IMG/VR virus record: IMGVR_UViG_3300025082_000098
Span: 1 to 20,799 of that record
Length of the DNA: 20,799 nucleotides
From: a virus
Strand: one strand, 5' to 3'
Part shown: positions 13,835 to 20,736 of the stretch, piece after piece
Numbering within the stretch: position 1 is the stretch's first letter
Layout of the letters: the number at the start of each line of letters is the position of its first letter
The notes under the pieces: generated by a model
Told to the model about the DNA's origin: nothing
What the model saw: the letters and a program-made list of their open reading frames with translations, nothing else
Database searches by the model: none
Made by a program: the position numbers and the translations under genes

Positions 13835-15322
13835 TTATTTTTCTTCTTCTTCTTCAACCTCATTAGGTTCATTTTGTTGTATTTGTTTTGAACCAAAAGG
13901 TTCGAAAGCTAACTGTATTCCAAATTTTTCTGCTAATTCCTTATCTGATTGTATCTGACTAAATACATCTTCTACATCACGACCATATCCAGCTTGTACG
14001 TCTTGATGTGATAAAAAACCATTTTCTACACCAACTTTTAATGCTTCAACTTCTTTTTTAGGATCAATCCATTGCCAACCTCTTGCTCTCCAGATAGGTT
14101 GATTAAATTTAGGAAATTTTGATGTTGGAAGTCCATTTAATAGGTCTGTTAACAAAACCATTTCTAACCAATTAGAATAAACAATATCGTGAAAGTTTCT
14201 GATAATTTTATATTGTTCACATTGAAAATAATTGCGCTCCTCTAATGCGCCTTGTCTAATACTTGAATAATTTACACTCTCTAAATCATTTGCAAGTGTA
14301 TTATAACTAACATTTAAACTACTAGCGATTGATCGAATAATTGATTTAGTAAAATCTTTAAATGCTGTCGTTGGGTGTTGAGGATCAAATGTTTGAAAGT
14401 CAGTTCCAGTTGGTAATTGTTCAAATGTTCCAGGTTCTGCATTCATAATCGGATTATTAGTATCTGTTTTATCTTCTCCAGTATAACTATCGGCATCTGC
14501 TGATTTAAAAAATCCCATTTTACTTGCACCTACTCTTGCGGCAACCAGTTCAGCTTCCATATAACCATCTAGCATTTTTAAATCTTTTAAACATGATGAT
14601 AAAGGCGGAACTCCTCTCGTTTGATGTGGTCTTTCTTGATGATAAAAATGAATAATCTCGTTAGCTGGAATAATATTATATTTTGTACCTACATAGGAAC
14701 TTGCACTTAAATTTAGATCATCGTTTGGGTGTCTTTTTAGTAAATGATAATTAATTGGCTTACCAAACTTATCAATTTCAATTCCCATTCTAACTTCATT
14801 ACCATTTGGTAAAACTATATTTAATTCTGTATCTAAAAAATCAGCTTCTATAAATTCAATGGCAAGTCTATATGGATTATCAAAATTTTTTATTATTCTA
14901 ACCAAAACCTCTCCATCTCTTGCAAAAGTTTCAGCAAATAATCGTTGGCAATCAACCCAACTCATTTTACCATCGGCAGTACATTGATGTCCCCATTCTT
15001 TCCAACGTCTTTCAATCATATTATTGGCAAATGAATCTAGTTGACCATTTGGGTCCCTACTTCTTACTTGTAGATGAACTCCTTTTGCACCAATCACATT
15101 ATCTGTATAAACATTGATAAATCTTCTAGCGTAAGCATTATTTCTTGCTAAATCTCTTGACCGATTTCTTAAAACTCTTAAACTTTGTTTTATTTCAGTA
15201 TCAGCAGATTTTGATGTTTGAATAAAGTTACTTAATAATCTATGTGTACCAGCACCAGAATAAAAAGACTTTTTGCTTGTTCTTCCTTTGAAGAAATTTT
15301 TAATCCTCTCAAGATATGTCAT
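13835..15322 (-). CDS. B-like: Portal protein, lambda family
   Basis: The 495-residue protein has the marks of the lambda gpB portal family: RSRDLARNNAYARRFINVYTDNVIGAKG at about 54-81, FAETFARDGEVLVRI at about 128-142, GIEIDKFGKPINYHL, IPANEIIHFYHQERPHQTRGVPPLS at about 228-252, LNVSYNTLANDLESVNYSSIRQG at about 343-365, and a C-terminal WQWIDPKKEVEALKVGVENGFLS. 'R.gQtRGvp' and 'D.ypk.e..A....v.nGl.s' are hallmarks. Twelve copies form the vertex channel through which DNA is pumped by terminase. The end is an acidic EEEEEK tail from a GAA repeat. Its start overlaps the previous gene by 14 bases. No fused protease is present, unlike lambda B/C overlap, because the protease is joined to the capsid instead. 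Confidence 0.93.
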   Translation of the reverse strand: MTYLERIKNFFKGRTSKKSFYSGAGTHRLLSNFIQTSKSADTEIKQSLRVLRNRSRDLARNNAYARRFINVYTDNVIGAKGVHLQVRSRDPNGQLDSFANNMIERRWKEWGHQCTADGKMSWVDCQRLFAETFARDGEVLVRIIKNFDNPYRLAIEFIEADFLDTELNIVLPNGNEVRMGIEIDKFGKPINYHLLKRHPNDDLNLSASSYVGTKYNIIPANEIIHFYHQERPHQTRGVPPLSSCLKDLKMLDGYMEAELVAARVGASKMGFFKSADADSYTGEDKTDTNNPIMNAEPGTFEQLPTGTDFQTFDPQHPTTAFKDFTKSIIRSIASSLNVSYNTLANDLESVNYSSIRQGALEERNYFQCEQYKIIRNFHDIVYSNWLEMVLLTDLLNGLPTSKFPKFNQPIWRARGWQWIDPKKEVEALKVGVENGFLSHQDVQAGYGRDVEDVFSQIQSDKELAEKFGIQLAFEPFGSKQIQQNEPNEVEEEEEK

Positions 15323-15899
15323 TAAATTGAACCTTTACTACTCTGCCTGAACCTTCATTATTCCCAGTTCTAAATTCGGCAACTTCTTTTTTATATTCTG
15401 CTCTATAATAATCTCTCCATCTTAATAACTCATCAACAGTTAATTTATTAAGTGAACGTCCAGCTATTGAATAACTTGAAACATCTGCATCTGCTCTATT
15501 TTCTAATATGCTTTCAATTTTATCAAGCATAACTTTAGCATGACTTCTGGTATCTCCAGTAGTTGCAAAATAATTATCCTTAACAGTTATTTTTCCTGAA
15601 TCTATAACTAATGTTTCACTATCACTTGTTTGAAGAACTTTTAAAAACCATACATAATCTCCAGCAGTATAACTAGCTGTTGAAGAATTATCTAAAGTAA
15701 AAGTATAATCTGTTCCTGACTCTGTAACTGTTGCTGAAAATCTTGTTGAACCATCACTTTCTAATGATGCTTCCCAAACCATTGAATAACTTGATGGATC
15801 ATAGTCGGCTCCTATATCTGTTCTTTTCCAAACAACAGTTTCGCCTTTATAAAAATTTATTGGTTCTTTTTCTGGTATTGTTGTAAATATATTTGCCAT
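15309..15899 (-). CDS. Head-tail connector-like protein with N-terminal beta domain and gpW-like end
   Basis: The 196-residue protein lies between large terminase and portal, where lambda has the 68-residue gpW. Residues 1-108 are beta-rich (FYKGETVVWKRTDIG, YSMVWEASLES, YTFTLDNSSTASYTAGDYVWFLKV), suggesting an immunoglobulin-like fold. The remainder is helical with YSIAGRSLNKLTVDELLRWRDYYRAEYKKEV at about 143-173 and a final VVKVQF strand. 'Y.iaGRsl..lt..eLl..r..y..ev' resembles gpW and related small phage proteins. gpW stabilises filled heads and bridges portal and FII. The fused beta domain is not part of lambda gpW; it may be a decoration or assembly module. The position and tail motif support the call, which is moderate. 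Confidence 0.6.
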   Translation of the reverse strand: MANIFTTIPEKEPINFYKGETVVWKRTDIGADYDPSSYSMVWEASLESDGSTRFSATVTESGTDYTFTLDNSSTASYTAGDYVWFLKVLQTSDSETLVIDSGKITVKDNYFATTGDTRSHAKVMLDKIESILENRADADVSSYSIAGRSLNKLTVDELLRWRDYYRAEYKKEVAEFRTGNNEGSGRVVKVQFNDIS

Positions 15900-15905
15900 A
15901 ATTAA

Positions 15906-17720
15906 TTAATCATTCCACGATTTTGCAAAATTACTATGCTTTTTATAATGTTTCAACCTATTTGGGTTGACTTTATAATCTGCTTGTGTTTGCGAACTGC
16001 TTTGTCTTTCAGAAATTTTATTCAAGTCTGCATTTAATAATGTAAAAGCTGACAACGCATACACTCTGCAATCCAACGCTTCATTTCGTGGTCGCATTAA
16101 AACCCATTCACGCCTTTTAAAACCCCTTCTATATTTTGTAACAACTTTTTCTGCTGTTAGTTGTCTGAAATATTCTTCTCCATATTTTTTTGGAAAATGA
16201 CAATATCCAGCACCATAATCTCTTATCCTTAATCTCGAATATATTAATTCTTTAGCAGTATCAACGCCAATAGGAAATAAAGTTATGCGTGCAATATTAT
16301 TTCTTGTGGGCCTACTAATAATTGCTCGTCCTTCTCCACCTATACCCTTAATTGCAAATATTCTTCGTACATATCTTGGTTTGCAAAATTGATAAACTTG
16401 ATTCGTATGGTGTCCACTATCAACACAAGTAGCAACGATTTTAAGTTTAGTTTTGTTAGGTAATTCGTATGTTTTAGATAATATTAAATCTAATTCTTGC
16501 CAAATATTAGGTGCTGATGGATCGCCATAAATAGTATGATAATCAATACTCCATGTTTCTTCATTTAATCCCCAACCTAATATCTCTACTTCAATTCTAT
16601 CGTCTTGAATATCAACTCCAGCAGTTAATAATATTACTTCGTTAGGAATAACATAATCTTCACGTCTTTCGTATAAACCTAAATCATCAATTCTTTCTCC
16701 TTCATCTTCCCACGTTTCTCCCAGATAAGTATTTACAAATACTCTTAATGTTTCAGGTAATTTTTTTGCTCGTAAGAACTCTCCAACTGCTTCTTCCATT
16801 GTTACCCATACAGAATAAAGACCATTCAAACTAAAACCAACACGTCCATTAAATCTATTAGTCGCTTTCCATTGTCCTTTGGCAATATTTTTTATTCTTT
16901 CTATGTCAGTCCATTTCTTTTCACAATGCACACATATATATTTAGCTGTTTCAGGTTTGTTCTTTTCCCATTGAACTTGCGACCACTTTAAAACTTGTTT
17001 CTTTCTGCACTTATGACATGGAACATAAAATAAACGCTTATCAGTATCTTCATAAGCAGATTCAATCGCACTTGCACCTTTAACAGTAGGTGTTGATGTT
17101 AAAACCAACTTGCTATCCCAAAAGGTTGCACTTCTACGTTTGGCCAACATAACTGGATCGCCCTCACTTCCAGCAGTAGGTGGGTATCTATCTATCTCAT
17201 CGCATAAAACAATTTTGATAGGTCGAGAAGCTAACGATGCTGGAGAATTAGCACCACAAGCTGTAATGTGTCCACCATCAAATATCTTATGTAATACTGT
17301 ATTACCTGAATCCTTACTTTTAACATCGGCAACTTTATATTTTAAAATTTCGGTATCTCTTATCATTGGTGCAAGTCTATCCTGACTCCATGCACGAGCC
17401 ATTTCTAAAGTTGGGTGGACAATTAATATAGGTGCTGGTGCATAATGAATATAATAGCCAATAGCATTAAGTAATATTTCTGTTTTACCTATTTGAGAAC
17501 AAGACATAACAACAACTTCAGTAATAGTTGGATCATTAATACTATCCATTATTTCTTTTTGAAATATGGCTCTAGCAGTTTCAAATTTTCCAGCTTCACT
17601 ACTGCTTTCAGTAGATAACAGTCTAAATTTATCTGCCCATTGACTTATTTTTAGGTGTGGCGGTGGTTTTATTAGATTCATTGTTTTTTGCCACACTTCT
17701 GTCATCGCTTGTGATCTCAT
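15906..17720 (-). CDS. A-like: Terminase large subunit, GpA family
   Basis: This 604-residue packaging motor and nuclease begins 92 bases inside the small terminase gene; GAGG lies six bases before the chosen ATG, and Met6 and Met14 are alternatives. Seen in order: an ISQWADKFRLL N-terminus typical of GpA, Walker A-like SCSQIGKT at 73-80, Walker B IVLCDE at 170-175, a zinc ribbon with Cys235/Cys238 and Cys263/Cys266, NTYLGETWE at about 330-338, and nuclease acids Asp370 (TAGVDIQDDR), Asp434 (CVDSGHH) and Asp550 (NEALDCRVYAL). Lambda gpA has the same set and a similar length (641). The enzyme cuts concatemers at cos and pumps DNA into the head with ATP. A cos-type phage is therefore likely. 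All key residues are intact. Confidence 0.95.
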   Translation of the reverse strand: MRSQAMTEVWQKTMNLIKPPPHLKISQWADKFRLLSTESSSEAGKFETARAIFQKEIMDSINDPTITEVVVMSCSQIGKTEILLNAIGYYIHYAPAPILIVHPTLEMARAWSQDRLAPMIRDTEILKYKVADVKSKDSGNTVLHKIFDGGHITACGANSPASLASRPIKIVLCDEIDRYPPTAGSEGDPVMLAKRRSATFWDSKLVLTSTPTVKGASAIESAYEDTDKRLFYVPCHKCRKKQVLKWSQVQWEKNKPETAKYICVHCEKKWTDIERIKNIAKGQWKATNRFNGRVGFSLNGLYSVWVTMEEAVGEFLRAKKLPETLRVFVNTYLGETWEDEGERIDDLGLYERREDYVIPNEVILLTAGVDIQDDRIEVEILGWGLNEETWSIDYHTIYGDPSAPNIWQELDLILSKTYELPNKTKLKIVATCVDSGHHTNQVYQFCKPRYVRRIFAIKGIGGEGRAIISRPTRNNIARITLFPIGVDTAKELIYSRLRIRDYGAGYCHFPKKYGEEYFRQLTAEKVVTKYRRGFKRREWVLMRPRNEALDCRVYALSAFTLLNADLNKISERQSSSQTQADYKVNPNRLKHYKKHSNFAKSWND

Positions 17721-18150
17721 AAAGTGCCTCGTATAGTTTATCTTGTAATATTAATTTTATTTCGCTAATATTCTTAACAGTAACAACAACTGGAGCAACC
17801 TTATTTGGTATTGAAAGCAATTTTTGTTTTATTTTGTGTACTAACTCTAACCAGGTGCGTTTTACTTCTTCTTTCGGTATTAATTCGCCTGTTGCCCTTT
17901 GCTTTTCTATTTCTGCTATTTCTGCTTTAGCTTTCAGTAATTTATTTTTATTTTTTAATACTTCTTCAGCAGTAAAATCGCCACCAGCTTTAGCTTTTAA
18001 AAAATCTATATATCCATGAACACTACTGACTAAATCATACTTACCACGTTCCGCTTTAGGTATAATATTATCTTTAGCGAGTTGTTGTACTCTACGTTCA
18101 GATAGTTTTAAAAGTTTAGCAATAGCTTCGATGTTAAATGAAGTAGCCAT
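17629..18150 (-). CDS. Nu1-like: Terminase small subunit, Nu1-like
   Basis: The 173-residue protein starts ATSFNIEAIAKLLKLSERRVQQLAKDNIIPKAERGKYDL, a winged helix-turn-helix of the Nu1 type with recognition helix near residues 17-27, followed by a VHGYIDFLKAKAG segment. Residues 60-115 form a long helix with KAEIAEIEKQRATGELIPKEEV, typical of Nu1 family proteins that dimerise and bind large terminase through the C-terminus. Lambda Nu1 has 181 residues. The protein should recognise the cos DNA and recruit the large subunit, with which it overlaps by 92 bases. Its start overlaps the previous stop by TAATG. Confidence 0.92.
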   Translation of the reverse strand: MATSFNIEAIAKLLKLSERRVQQLAKDNIIPKAERGKYDLVSSVHGYIDFLKAKAGGDFTAEEVLKNKNKLLKAKAEIAEIEKQRATGELIPKEEVKRTWLELVHKIKQKLLSIPNKVAPVVVTVKNISEIKLILQDKLYEALYEITSDDRSVAKNNESNKTTATPKNKSMGR

Positions 18151-18431
18151 TAATGTCCTAAATCATAATTTGATTGTTCTTCATAACCATTCCAATAGTT
18201 ACCTAATTCATCTTTACAATAATGTCCCATAACATATTTATCTTTATACATAATCACTACCCAATTTTCTCCATTACCATCTTTATATTTAGGATTAGGT
18301 AAAATTTTAACAGTTTTATTCCAAGCATCTTCACAAGTTATAGGTCTTAAAGTAAAACCAAATGGTACTTTTTCTAAATAATAATTTCCATCATTAACTA
18401 TTATTATTAGATATAAAAAAAAGACTTTCAT
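18150..18431 (-). CDS. Small protein with hydrophobic N-terminus, 93 aa
   Basis: The N-terminus (MKVFFLYLIIIV) is hydrophobic over about residues 3-12, short for a membrane span, but could serve as an export signal. The rest is polar and aromatic, rich in Trp, Tyr and Asn, with only two cysteines (33 and 72) that could form a disulphide if exported. WVVIMYKDKYVMGHYCKDE suggests two strands. The gene is coupled on both sides by TAATG to a microprotein and to small terminase. A possible periplasmic protein in a packaging operon is unusual. Family not recognised. Confidence 0.68.
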   Translation of the reverse strand: MKVFFLYLIIIVNDGNYYLEKVPFGFTLRPITCEDAWNKTVKILPNPKYKDGNGENWVVIMYKDKYVMGHYCKDELGNYWNGYEEQSNYDLGH

Positions 18432-18562
18432 TATCTTCCTTGTCTATTATAGCGTTTAACTTTTTTATGTTTTGGATTTGGATTTTTAGCGTGTCTGCCA
18501 GGGCGCTTCTTTCTAGTTTTTGCAAGATAGATATATCCACCATATTTAGGTTTTTTTGCCAT
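18431..18562 (-). CDS. Basic RPGRH microprotein, 43 aa
   Basis: A 43-codon frame, overlapping the end of the coiled-coil gene by 17 bases and the next gene by TAATG. It begins MAKKPKYGGYIYLAKT, then KKRPGRHAKNPNPKHKK and ends RYNRQGR. From memory, small phage proteins with the same layout (KKRPGxH(A/S)K, a Lys/Asn-rich linker, and an ending near YRGQGR) are widespread in marine phages, including T4-like cyanophages and pelagiphages, without known function. The net charge is strongly positive, so it may bind nucleic acid. Position just upstream of terminase hints at a packaging-time role. I translated this by hand from the complement and rechecked it. Confidence 0.8.
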   Translation of the reverse strand: MAKKPKYGGYIYLAKTRKKRPGRHAKNPNPKHKKVKRYNRQGR

Positions 18563-19031
18563 GTTTTTTTAATTTATTTTCATACATTGTTACTTTAGCC
18601 ATCATAAGTTTATCAGCTTCTTTTTTAGTTTCTTCTACTGCTTTTATTTTTTCTAATTTTAATTTTTTTATTTGTTCATCTTTTTTATCATTTTGTAGAG
18701 TAGTAATAGTTATTTCGTCCCTTAATATATCAATATCTTTTAATAGCTTTTCTTCTTGTTCGGCAATTCTATCTTTTAAAGTTGACATATAACAAATATC
18801 ATCAATTTTTTCTTCTATTGATTCTTCTATCCATTCAGGAATAGATTTAGAATTATCTGCCATTGTTTTTTTAAACTTTTCCATTCCTTGTTGGTGTCTA
18901 GCAAATATTCTATTAATAACATCATTAATTACTGGATCAGAAGTTTTAACTTTATATTTTTTCATTAAATCATAATTTTGTTTTGTTAGTTCTTCATTGT
19001 CTTTTTTTAACGCATTAATATAGTTGCTCAT
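18546..19031 (-). CDS. Coiled-coil protein, 161 aa
   Basis: The 161-residue protein is almost wholly helical and highly charged. An N-terminal coiled coil (about 5-25, NALKKDNEELTKQNYDLMKK) is followed by a linker with DPVINDVINRIFARHQQG (about 32-50), then a long coiled coil at about 85-150 with heptad-spaced Leu and Ile, and a basic end (KLKKHGKKT). The start overlaps the methyltransferase stop (ATGA). Proteins of this kind upstream of terminase are usually unannotated; a scaffold-like, spacer or DNA-binding role is possible. No known family is recognised. The C-terminal 17 bases overlap the microprotein gene. Confidence 0.75.
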   Translation of the reverse strand: MSNYINALKKDNEELTKQNYDLMKKYKVKTSDPVINDVINRIFARHQQGMEKFKKTMADNSKSIPEWIEESIEEKIDDICYMSTLKDRIAEQEEKLLKDIDILRDEITITTLQNDKKDEQIKKLKLEKIKAVEETKKEADKLMMAKVTMYENKLKKHGKKT

Positions 19032-20209
19032 ATTTTTTTACTACTCTTGCCTGTGTAATCTTCCCATCGCTTAATTATTACATCGCAGTATTTTGGGTCT
19101 AACTCCATCATATAACATTTTCTATCTAATTTTTCACAAGCTATTAGTGTTGAGCCAGAGCCACCATATAAATCTATAATATTTTTTTTATCCTTTAAAG
19201 AAAAGTAATTAAAAAACCATAATAATAAAGCTATTGGTTTTTGTGTTGGATGAACTCTTTTTTTAGTATCTTCTTTAGATAGACCAAATATTCCAGCCCA
19301 TTTTACTCTTGCCATTATTCTTTTGTGTTTTGCTTTTGACCAACATAATTCAAAAGTACTTCCATACATCTTATCTGCTGATTCCTCTAATCTTTTATCC
19401 CATACTATCCAAGAACCATTATTTTTATTATTTATATATTCTGAATAATAATCTGCACCCCATAAAAAAATTTCTTCACAATATTTAAAATTATTTAATA
19501 CTGAAGTTATAAATTTAGGTTTAAAATCTATATTATCTCCTATTACTTTATTATATTTGTTTCCATCTCCGAATATACCTTTCATCGAACTAAAATCGGT
19601 ATTTAAAAACATCCCATAAGGTGGATCAGTAAAAACCATATCAGCTTTAGCACCATCCATTAGTTTATTTACATCTTCCTCTTTAGTAGAATCCCCACAT
19701 AACAATCTATGCTTACCCAGATGCCATATATCTCCTAATTTAGTTATAGGTTTTTCAGGAGTATCAGGAACAGCATCATCATCAGTAAATCCTTTAACTT
19801 CATCAATAATTAAATCGTCCAATTCATTCTTTTCAAATCCTAAACTATCTAAATTAAAATCCAGTTTAGAAATATCTTTGAACTCTAATTTTAATTTTGA
19901 AAAATCCCATTCACTATCCTGATTAATTCTATTATCAGCTATCCTGTACGCTTTAGCTTTAACTGGAGAAAGATCAGCAATAATAACTGGCACTTTATCT
20001 AAACCAAGTTCTTTACCAGCTTCATATCTGCTGTGGCCCACTATAATAATATTTTTTTTATCAACTACAATAGGTTGTTGGAAACCAAACTCTTTAATCG
20101 AATTAACAACCTTTGTAATGTTTTGTTTTTTTCTTGGATTGTTAGAATAAGGTTTAATATCTTTTAAAGGAATATTTTTAATAATAGGATTATGATTTAA
20201 GTTGCTCAT
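19028..20209 (-). CDS. ParB-like domain fused to DNA N6-adenine / N4-cytosine methyltransferase
   Basis: With the ATG at 20209 (TAATG overlap with the previous stop) the protein has 393 residues; a TTG six bases further upstream is a weaker start. Numbering from that TTG, residues 10-135 are a ParB/Srx-like domain: PYSNNPRKKQN, SIKEFGFQQPIVVD, IIIVGHSRYEAGKELG and YRIADNRIN. The methyltransferase follows: LLCGDST, TDPPYGM (motif IV, 197-200), an adenine-type DPPY, then HPTQKP (322-327) and IDLYGGSGST (motif I, 348-356). Motif IV before motif I is the beta-type order, as in CcrM-like enzymes. It should transfer a methyl group from S-adenosylmethionine to adenine (or cytosine N4) in phage DNA and could protect it from host restriction. 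No restriction enzyme lies nearby. Confidence 0.9.
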   Translation of the reverse strand: MSNLNHNPIIKNIPLKDIKPYSNNPRKKQNITKVVNSIKEFGFQQPIVVDKKNIIIVGHSRYEAGKELGLDKVPVIIADLSPVKAKAYRIADNRINQDSEWDFSKLKLEFKDISKLDFNLDSLGFEKNELDDLIIDEVKGFTDDDAVPDTPEKPITKLGDIWHLGKHRLLCGDSTKEEDVNKLMDGAKADMVFTDPPYGMFLNTDFSSMKGIFGDGNKYNKVIGDNIDFKPKFITSVLNNFKYCEEIFLWGADYYSEYINNKNNGSWIVWDKRLEESADKMYGSTFELCWSKAKHKRIMARVKWAGIFGLSKEDTKKRVHPTQKPIALLLWFFNYFSLKDKKNIIDLYGGSGSTLIACEKLDRKCYMMELDPKYCDVIIKRWEDYTGKSSKKI

Positions 20210-20718
20210 TACCAACTATGCCCACATTCAGGACATTCATTTTTTTTAGGTTTAGCTTCTTCAGGATCAGTTAAAGTTCCAGCTAATACTCGTGCAATTT
20301 CTTCTTCATTAAAACCAGTCTGTTTCCACCATTCCGAATCTAATTTACTATTCAATTCCAGTTCTGCTAATTCATTTCTCAACAGAACTTTATCCCATTC
20401 AGATTCATCAGCAGAACGATTGTCTGCAATACGATACTTCCTAACATCTAAATCGTTTAAGTGATTCAATTCGATATAAGGAACATTTGTCATTCCTAAT
20501 CGTTTTGCCGCCTCGTATCTTGTATGCCCACTCACGATAAGTTTGTCCATCATATTATTAATAGTGATAGGCACATTAAAACCAAATGACTTAATAGATT
20601 CCATAACAAGCGGAACACCTTTTTGAATCTTACGTGGATTCTTTGCATAAGGAATTAAATGTTCAATAGGAATTGTTTTAAGATTTGGATTAATTCTTAT
20701 TTCTATCTTCTTTGGCAT
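20209..20718 (-). CDS. Stand-alone ParB-like domain protein
   Basis: The 169-residue protein carries the same domain as the next gene: IPYAKNPRKIQKG (about 22-34), SIKSFGFNVPITI (41-53), KLIVSGHTRYEAAKRLG (59-75) and YRIADNRSADESEWD (95-109), with a C-terminal GFNEEEIARVL helix. 'GHTRYEA' matches the nucleotide-binding box of ParB-type domains (G-x-R-R in bacterial ParB). It lacks the HTH and dimer domains of plasmid ParB. The last residues, CPECGHSW, form half a zinc-finger knuckle (CPECGH). The two genes look like a tandem duplication with the MTase-fused copy next door. It may act with that enzyme in DNA binding, or have CTP/ATP-dependent sliding activity. The ATG has a modest AAGAGA upstream, about six bases away. 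Confidence 0.85.
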   Translation of the reverse strand: MPKKIEIRINPNLKTIPIEHLIPYAKNPRKIQKGVPLVMESIKSFGFNVPITINNMMDKLIVSGHTRYEAAKRLGMTNVPYIELNHLNDLDVRKYRIADNRSADESEWDKVLLRNELAELELNSKLDSEWWKQTGFNEEEIARVLAGTLTDPEEAKPKKNECPECGHSW

Positions 20719-20736
20719 ATAGATTCTCTTATATGC
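20715..20736. promoter_or_regulatory. Inverted repeat across divergent start codons
   Basis: GCATATA-gattctct-TATATGC: seven-base perfect arms with an eight-base spacer. The left arm contains the start codon of the minus-strand ParB-like gene (as CAT) and the right arm that of the plus-strand gene (ATG). Minus-strand TATAAG preceded at 17 bases by TTTGCG could be a weak sigma-70-like promoter giving an almost leaderless mRNA. A 22-bp symmetric element here could be an operator, but the evidence is base pattern only. Confidence 0.35.

Noticed and set aside
13835-13853. (TTC)n microsatellite at the portal 3' end
   Set aside because: Simply encodes the acidic EEEEEK tail; no sign of a regulatory or mobile repeat.
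13719-13958. Plus-strand 79-codon open frame over capsid and portal genes
   Set aside because: Low-complexity Ser/Phe/Cys translation mirrors the Glu/Lys codons of the real genes; antisense shadow.
18556-18792. Plus-strand hydrophobic frame opposite the coiled-coil gene
   Set aside because: Its hydrophobic look is caused by reading Lys/Glu codons in reverse; no ribosome site and not continued in any module.
20209-20215. Start of the methyltransferase fusion at 20215
   Set aside because: That codon is TTG, and the ATG at 20209 forms the TAATG overlap seen at many other junctions here.
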